Part shown: positions 57,144 to 64,000 of the stretch, one piece after another | How positions within the stretch are numbered: the first letter of the stretch is position 1 | Layout of the letters: each line of letters opens with the position of its first letter | Assembly (NCBI GenBank): GCA_015680905.1 | Contig: CM027385.1 | Span: 78,575,501 to 78,639,500 of the forward strand | Source of the DNA: Coptis chinensis | Lineage: Eukaryota > Streptophyta > Magnoliopsida > Ranunculales > Ranunculaceae | Direction of reading: 5' to 3' | Length of the DNA stretch: 64,000 nucleotides | The notes under the pieces: model-generated | Database searches by the model: none | What the model was told of the DNA's origin: nothing | Seen by the model: only the letters and a program-made list of their open reading frames with translations | Position numbers and translations under genes: made by a program

Positions 57144-59776
57144 AGCTTTGTCTTGTTACATTAAGTAACAGCTATAAATGCTTTCATACAGGAATCGAGC
57201 TTTGAAATCGGATGTCCACTATTATTGATATTGTACAAAAATACTAATACAATGCAAGAAATTATTCGGATGGAGATTGTCTCTTTTCAAAATAAGTTTC
57301 AGTACTATGATTTTTGATAATTGTCATATTAATGTTGAAGTTTGCAGTAGCATTTCATTTGTTAAGTATCTCTACAAGTATGTTTACAAAGGGCTAGACT
57401 GTGTATCTCTAGAAGTGCGTCGTGGACCTGAGTTTGATGAGATACAACACTTTGTTGATGGAAGATGGAATTGTGCACCTGAGGCATTGTGGAAAATTTG
57501 TAAATTTGCCTTGAGTAAGATTTATCCATCCGTTGAAAGACTACACATTCACTTGTTTAGCAGCAACGGGTGTTCGATACTCTGATCATCGATCTGTCTC
57601 CAATGTATTTGCAGATGAGCTCAATTCTAGAACTATGCTAACTGAATTTTTCAAGTTATCTGAGAGATGACCATGAAGCAAGGCAATTATTATCTGAGAG
57701 AATGCACGAATATTACGGTGGCTTGCAAAAGAAAGGACTTGGGTTCGTCGATTATCAACATTGAAAGTTATTGGAAGAATATATACCATTCATCTTTTGA
57801 ATTTGACATATTTTTTCCTCGGGGTTCTTGAATCATGTTAGGGTCCCACATCTTTCCATGATATGCTTTATGTTAACGGTGAGAGATGCAAAACTTTCAA
57901 AGAAAGGCTTGAAAGACTTGGACTCTTAGAAAATTATGATAGTTATTGAGCATGCCTTGAAGAAGTTTCTAGAGTCAAAATGTCATCTGCTTTGAGAAGT
58001 TTATTTGTTACGATTTTAGTCATGTCAACCAACAAAAGCAGATTGTGGGATAAGTTTGTCATGGTGATGTCCGAGGATTACCCGAGTTTGAACATTACAC
58101 GTGTTGAAGTATTGCACAATCAGGTTCTCAATGATATAAGTAAACTCTTAGTACTACAAAACCGGTACTATCTCGAGTAACGATCTTCCTCCTTTAAAAG
58201 GAATTCATTCTAGAGTCTGACTTTTCTGAACTCTTACGAGAATGAGCTGTCTGTTGTAGTGCCACATGAAGATTTATTGTCTATTGATCACTTGAATCAA
58301 GAACGGTTAAGTGCTTTACAGAGCTATTTTACAAGTGATAGAAGAAGAAAAACAGTGGAGTTTTCTTTGTCGATGGGCTTGGGGGTACTTGAAAGACATA
58401 CCTGTATCGTGCAATACTGGCTTCTATTAGGAAAGACGGGGGAATTGCTCTTGCAACAACAACATTAGGGATCGCAGCCACCATATTACCCGGAGGAACC
58501 ATACGGCCTCTGTGATTCATTCAGTGATCCTCAACCTCAGGAAATACTTCAGATACTACCTCATCCGGTATAGGGAGCTTATGGTTATCCTACAAAACAA
58601 GGTGAAGGATGGATTGGGGATTCAAGGACTTGAGAGCTAGATGTTGGGGGCTTGTTTGCCTCACTCTATTTCTATCAGGTACACACTCTTACTTACAGAA
58701 GCTACAACTTCGTGATTTACGTTGCAATCAAAATGAGGGGTCGATCTGGTGGTGTGTTGATAGTTGATAACTACTATTGATCACATGATGGCAACAATTA
58801 TGAAAAGTAATGGTTGACCAAGCTGATTGATTTATATCAAATAATTTTCTGCAAGCAAGTGGTGTTCATATGTCGTAGAATATCAACTATAGTTATTTTG
58901 GTTGATCAAGTTTCAATCTTAAGCTATTGTACCGATAATTGACTCTCAATTTCAAAATGCAGGATCTGGAACACCACCGGCAAAGAAGACAATGGATGTC
59001 CATTGATTTAGGAACGAAGTGTATAAGGATGCTAATTCTTTGACCGAGTGGACTGTTAGCTTAATTGGATATCGTTGTACCTAAACAATAAAGTTAGAAG
59101 GAATTGAAGTGTCTTCCCAATGCAAATACCATTTAGGATATGCTAGCTGATTTAGATCCATAACTAAGTTGTGACCTTAAATGTTAATATTGCTTTTGCA
59201 TGAAAAATGCGGTTAGTTGATCATATGATTTTCCTTTCTAAACTCTTCATTCGTACCATACCTTGCTCACCACAAAGACAATGCAAGTAGTGCAAAACAG
59301 AGGCCTCGAGTCTTTTGAGTATTACTTTACTGGTGCATGGTGAAATGAATTTCTATCACACTCATCATTCAGTTCCTTCTAGCACATAAAAGCGGAGATT
59401 ACGATCTGTTTTATATATATAGTTATGTACTTAGCCATTTAGACGTAGATTTCGTTCCTAAGGACGGTATAATGTGTTCTCAAGGAAGATTGGGTGAAGA
59501 TGTATTCAGTTTACAGCAGCTTGGAATGTTGGAATTTTGTTTTTGTGTTAGCCAATGATTTTTTTTTTTTTTTTTTACTTTTCTATAAGACATAATGACT
59601 TGTAAACTTTAGTTTTTGCGTTAGACATATTAATATGTACAACATTTCAATTATACTTTGCTTATAATCCTATATGCCTGATCAATTATATTATATTAAC
59701 AAAATTTTAACTTCGTGAATTTTCAATAATTATTTTGTATTCAATACCACCGCGCGCGTGCAGTTTTGCTAGTTAA

Positions 59777-60175
59777 CTAGAAAGTAGACCCGTGCAGATG
59801 CGCCGGCTCTTTTAAAAATTTGCTCAACAATCATAACAAATCGTGATTCCTGTTTTCGTCGCTAACATGTTTTAATTTCCTAACAAATTGTTTTAATCAA
59901 GTCTTAAAAACCCGTTTTAATTTCTTAACAATTTGTTTTAATTAAGTTTTAAAAACCCGTATTTTTTAATTGGGGGAGGAATCCCATTTTAATTTGGAAA
60001 TAAATAGTTTTTATGTTACTATTTGAGTTTTGGTTTTAAAAGGAAATGAGATTTTCGTTTGAAGTTGGATTCTAAAAGGAAAAGAGTTTCCCGTTTTAAA
60101 TTAACTATTAAGTTGATGACGTAGAATTTTAATAGAGCTTGAAAAATACCCCTTGTGGGAGCTTTAATATTAAGA
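59777..60175 (-). mobile_element. Non-autonomous Helitron, copy 2 (minus)
   Basis: About 399 bp. On the minus strand it starts TCTTAATATTAAAGCTCCC after an A and ends GAGCCGGCGCATCTGCACGG followed by GTCTACTTTCTAG and T. The 3' end has a CCGGCGC/GCACGG-type hairpin 10-15 bp before CTAG, as plant Helitrons do. It shares both ends with copy 1 at 54.5-55.4 kb but lacks the inner expansion. Alternative 5' end at 60181. Confidence 0.7.
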
Positions 60176-60181
60176 TATAGA

Positions 60182-60440
60182 CTTATATTCTAGAACAATA
60201 TTCTATGATATATGAAATATATAAGTATCTCTAGAATATATCTCTAGAATATATAAGTATAACATATTTCATATACTTATCTCTAGAATATATTGTTTGG
60301 TTTTTTTATATAACATTTCATATATTGTTTGGTTTTTATATAACATTATATTCTAGAGAAAAACAATATAATGTTAGTTTTTTATATTATTATGTTACGA
60401 AATAATATAAAAAAAACCAAACAATATATCTCTACTTAGT
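60182..60440. repeat. AT-rich minisatellite, second block
   Basis: Same motifs as 52720-53660: TCTAGAATATATAAGTATAA, then AACCAAACAATATATCTCTA and CTTAGTTAA. It may be the other half of that array, separated by the transposons between. Confidence 0.8.
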
Positions 60441-60676
60441 TAAGTTACTTATTGGGGTAGTTATTGGGTTATGCGTAGTTGAGTTACTTATTGGGTATGT
60501 TATGGTTTTGTTGTGTGTGACCAATATGCCTGAAACAGAAAAGAAAACCACTAGAAATTAAGCCCTTATATATGTTTGATTTAACTCTCTCTAACTATCT
60601 CCAACAGAATCTTACAACATATATGTATATTCAATGTATGTCATGCCATGCTTTGGCTGTTCAACACTTCTACTTA
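60441..60676. other. Short spacer, no gene
   Basis: About 235 bp of unique-looking AT-rich DNA before the LTR start. Confidence 0.5.
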
Positions 60677-62096
60677 TGTCACACCCCAAATTTCCAGACA
60701 ATATTTAAAACAATTATATTTAATTATCTGAAAATCCGGGATGAAACAAAACCCAAAACCCTGTTATCAAACATGATATATACAAAAACTGAAATCAAAA
60801 GAAACAAAAAGGAAAAATCCTTAAATCACATTATTAAACTATAAAGAAACTAACCAACTCTTCAGAAAATCTTAAACCAGAAGACTCCAAGAGCAACTCC
60901 AAATCACGTGTCCTTATCCACTGCACTCCACCATCTATCTATGTTCCCAAGAACGCACCCACGTTGCAAAACAAAGCAAACATGGGTCAACAAATTGAAT
61001 TTGCTGGTATGAGTAGACTAACAACAAAATATATATAATAATCTTTCAAATGAATAATATAACATTACAAACAATTTCAACTTGGAAGACAATATAGTTC
61101 CGTTTTCCAAACACGGCGTGTAGTTTCTTCCCAAGTAAGATTTCACCCCCAACATACAAATTCCAAGAATCTCATATAAAAGTACTGGTCATTCCCACGT
61201 TCCAAAATAACTCACAATACAATACCACTTACATTTCATTTATTAACTGCACATATGATAACCTAATTAAATATGAGTTTGGTATACCTTACCTTTAAGC
61301 CAACGCATCGTCTTAGGGTAGGATATTTACGTCCCTGCAGAAAAGATTAATAGATCCTACCCTCCTGCAAAACAGAGTTAGACATCACAATAAAATGATT
61401 TATCTCAGCCAATCAAAATTCCATTCATAACCAAACCTCATTTAAGACAATTAAGTCTAATTGATAATACCTTCATCAAAGGTAGTCATTCATATGACAT
61501 CATTACGTCATAAAGTTTCTCCGTGCATAACCATAGATCTCAGACTATCACAAGTCATTAATAGTTTCGTAATAACATATTAAGTTATAGCCATTTCACA
61601 GTCACATAGAAATCACAATCATTTACTAATATTATTTACCGTTACACTTCATATACTTTTACTTTAGTATCACTCGTCTACTTATAAGAACGAGGAAAAG
61701 TCACAACCAAGGAGTACATTCATCCTTTGTGAGTATCAACTCATACAAACCACGTAAGCATTTATCATAAGAAATCATATACATCATATGCAATAACTCC
61801 ATCACACGTAAAATCAATATTTTACTTTGCTTATTAATTATCTCGTTGACTCATTTATTCAACGACACAGCCCAACCTTTAGTTCCTACTCCACGATTTG
61901 TACTACACACATTTGCCAAATCACACATATCCGTGTACCTCACTCACACCGAGTACCACTACAAGACATATGTCCCAAGCGGGATATCGCCTCCAGGAAA
62001 CATACTTTCATCTTGTAAACTCGTAACTTGTGAGTCACAGCCATCTCTGGGCTTTCCATACATATAATCACAAAGCCTCTTTGGGCATAACAAATA

Positions 62097-62400
62097 TCAG
62101 GTCATTCATGGCACATTCAATGAATACCTTGGGTCATTCCCGCCACATTCAAGGAATAACCATCATAACACTAACGGGCCATTCATGGCACATTCAATAA
62201 ATGCCCTGAGTCATTCCCGCCACATTCAAGGAATACCCAAACCTACATTCCCGCACATTCAAGGAATACGACAAACCCGCAAGGCGAATACTTTAGTTCC
62301 TCTCTAGGGCAGTCCAAACTATTAGGTCATTCATGGCACATTCAATGAATATCCGGGTCATTCATGGCACATTCAATGAATACCCATCTATCACATGACA
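62097..62400. repeat. ~33-bp minisatellite in the LTR
   Basis: Seven or more units contain CATTCATGGCACATTCAATG or the variant CATTCCCGCCACATTCAAGG, alternating in a higher-order pattern and interrupted at 62270-62320 by unrelated sequence. Confidence 0.9.
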
Positions 62401-63369
62401 TCACAAGTCATAATATCTCATTACCAAATTCTGAGGCGTGGAGAGTTCTAAAGATGTGGGCGACACATTAAAACATTATTATCACTTATAATTATACTAG
62501 CATTACTCATGTCAAAACATACCACACATGCAGAGAGTCATTTTTGCGCGTCAAGGCAAATCAAGCACTTAAATATCATTGAATGTAAATAGACTTATAA
62601 TCAAACAAATACAATTTACATAACCACACTCATATACGCAATATCGTAAACAAATAGTTCATTAGCCCAAATTCAAGTCCACACACACTAATGTCCAAAA
62701 CAGATCTATATATACTAAAGTCTATATTCTTATACAACTTCTATCTCACACATATATATTTATGTAGTCTCAAAACAACAGTAATTTCTAACACAATCGC
62801 ATAGTTATCACACAAACTAATATATATATATATATTATAGATATAGTGACTGCACCTGTATATAAGGCTGCCTACGTATCAAATCTTTTAAGATTAGAAT
62901 CAAGCCTTACGTAGCTTTTAACCAATAAATATCAAAATTCTTGTATGTACCTTTAAGTAAAACAACAATTTATACTATATAGAATCACATACACTGAGTT
63001 TCAAATACTCCCACAATCATATACGTAAATTTTCATACCTAGAGATACACTATGAATCTTGAAATCCAAAAACTCACAAATGGATATTTTTCTACTTTTG
63101 AATAAAAACGATCTTATGAACCATGTCGGTTCCAAATAAAACAACAGTCTAAAAGTAGACTACAAACACTATATAAAACACCCAAGAAGAGTTTAAGAGA
63201 CTCTTAGTTCATTACTAAACATATTTCCCAAAACAAGTTCATGCACATAAAAGATAACACGGTAGGTTTTCTAGCCAACTTGTCAATGCTATAGTTTTTT
63301 TTTCTACATTCATCCAAATGACATGTAACTTAATTATTTAGAAACTAAGGTATGTATATATACTTTTTC

Positions 63370-64000
63370 ATGTAGAACTCGAAGTCCCAACCTCAACCCA
63401 TCTAGAAGAAAACTTAGGTCGAAAACGGTAAAAATCCTAATATTCAGCAAACTAGATTTCTAACGGATTATCTTCCGAATGACACAACTTTTTCCACCGG
63501 TATCCAAACGCATCGAGGCTTTTTGTGTTGCAAAGCTGACACTCAGAACTTACTTTCTCATGTTTTACAAAAATACCCAATCTCATTCTAAATGTGCCAA
63601 AACTAGGCTCAAACACAGTGCGAAGAAACTGATTTCTGACACACTGTTTTCTACCCGTCAAACTTCCAAACGCCATAATTAATTCCACAGGCCTTTGAAT
63701 GCGATGAGGCCAATTGGAATAGAAAGCAGACTTCCAAATCTTATTTTATTATGTTTTATAAAAATTCTAACTCTCACCCTAACTATTTTAAAACTGGACT
63801 TGAACACAGTGTGCAGAAACTGATTTCTGACGCACTATTTTCTGTCAACCAAACTTCCAGACCTTATATCTATTACCACAGACCTCGGAATGCGACGAGG
63901 CCAATTGGGTTGGAAAACAGACACATAAAACTTATTTTTTCATGTTTTGGTGAGAGTTTGAATCTGACCTTAACTATGTGAAAACTCGATTCCAAACCAG
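63370..64000. repeat. ~191-bp tandem repeat, runs off the window
   Basis: The anchor CATGTTTT(A/G) recurs at 63559, 63750 and 63941, a spacing of 191 bp, with a weaker first unit at about 63369. Each unit also contains CAGAAACTGATTTCTGAC, CAAACTTCCA and GCGA(T/C)GAGGCCAATTGG in that order. Divergence between units is around 15-25% by eye. Confidence 0.88.

Larger units (their letters stand above)
55988..58520 (+). pseudogene. Helitron Rep/helicase (Helitron_like_N plus helicase) remnant
   Basis: This is the rolling-circle replication-helicase polyprotein, in pieces. 56219-56485 reads CKFGKIVLTWIASPPEILAL and RRQIRSYNHVFSFTSTGVQF, the conserved N-terminal block. 57290-57585 reads CHINVEVCSSISFVKYLYKY, VYKGLDCVSLEV, HFVDGRWNCAPEALWKICKF and IYPSVERLHIHL. 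57600-57780 continues LTEFFKL and KVIGRIY. 57980-58180 has SALRSLFVTILV and VLNDISKLLVLQNRY. 58370-58510 preserves a damaged Walker A region (GLGGT, stop, KTYLYRAILASIRKDGGIAL). Stops and frameshifts occur every 50-100 codons and the later helicase motifs are missing. It also carries a host-gene exon at 56548. It cannot encode active protein. Confidence 0.85.
55435..59772 (+). mobile_element. Degraded autonomous Helitron
   Basis: The 5' end is TCTATTCTAATAAGAAAGCG after an A (TC start, A|T insertion context). The 3' end is CGCGCGCGTGCAGTTTTGCT ending CTAG before T (CTRR rule). The size is 4.3 kb. It contains Rep/helicase remnants on the plus strand and a captured host exon. The last 1.2 kb (58520-59772) has no readable protein. 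Boundaries were read by eye from terminal rules; the hairpin near the 3' end is weak. Confidence 0.75.
60677..64000 (+). mobile_element. Gypsy-type LTR, runs off the right edge
   Basis: It starts TGTCACACCCCAAATTTCCA. From here to about 62450 it matches the inverted sequence of 18576 leftward to about 17500, sharing TGTCACA(C/G)CCC, the GAATTTGCTGGTATGAGTAG block, TCCTACCCTCCTGCAAAA and the CATTCAATGAATACC array. No coding domain appears in 3.3 kb, so if this is one LTR it is very long, as in some Tat/Ogre-like gypsy groups. A GCCTACGTATC...AAGCCTTACGTAG block at 62860-62920 is inverted around a short spacer. The family assignment is tentative. Confidence 0.6.

Noticed and set aside
62097-62400. 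CRISPR-like array of short repeats and spacers
   Set aside because: Eukaryotic LTR context, units vary in sequence and spacing and are contiguous; this is a minisatellite.

Overview
This 64 kb window is AT-rich plant nuclear DNA, most probably from a eudicot. The evidence is a nuclear gene for plastid ribosomal protein L13, intron-containing genes for a SUVR-class SET-domain protein and for plant-type F-box/LRR/FBD proteins, remnants of a THO4/ALY gene and a pectin-degrading GH28 gene, and a dense load of Ty1-copia, gypsy-like LTR, hAT, Harbinger and Helitron sequence. I cannot name the species. Most of the window is accessory, repeat-rich DNA. All exon coordinates below were read by hand from splice signals and reading phase, not from transcripts.

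Layout. 0-2 kb: RPL13, minus strand, running off the left edge. 2-11 kb: gene-poor DNA with an 82-bp tandem duplication, a broken THO4/ALY tail, and a complete 1.7-kb non-autonomous hAT-like element with 8-bp target duplications. 11-18.6 kb: a 3'-truncated Ty1-copia element, then a gypsy-type LTR fragment interrupted by a 1.38-kb solo LTR with 5-bp target duplications.

18.6-42.3 kb: a tandem cluster of four minus-strand F-box/LRR/FBD genes. A (18.6-19.9 kb) is a 5'-truncated pseudogene. B (20.6-23.3 kb) and C (23.9-27.1 kb) look intact, with matching three-exon structures of about 504 and 492 residues. D (30.1-42.3 kb) is a pseudogene. D's second intron holds a 9.9-kb Ty1-copia element, bounded by 5-bp target duplications (GTATT), whose interior has been turned into long inverted repeats. 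A nested Harbinger-like/MITE complex with a 502-bp tandem duplication lies between C and D.

42.9-50.5 kb: a ten-exon SUVR1/2/4-like gene (WIYLD, pre-SET, SET, post-SET; about 695 residues), apparently intact. It has an unusual internal duplication of one exon and a SAP-like exon. 52-54 kb: a GH28 polygalacturonase 3' remnant, AT-rich minisatellite arrays and a small RNase H-like remnant. 54.5-60.2 kb: a Helitron nest consisting of a degraded autonomous Helitron that carries an exon resembling the ankyrin region of AKT2/3-type potassium channels, flanked by two opposite-strand non-autonomous Helitrons. 60.7-64 kb: an LTR of the same family as 17.2-18.6 kb but inverted, carrying two kinds of tandem repeat and running off the right edge.

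The genes are not a pathway. The coherent themes are birth and death of a tandem F-box family, with transposons supplying most of the length, and a chromatin-silencing SET gene sitting beside repeats that could form hairpin RNA.
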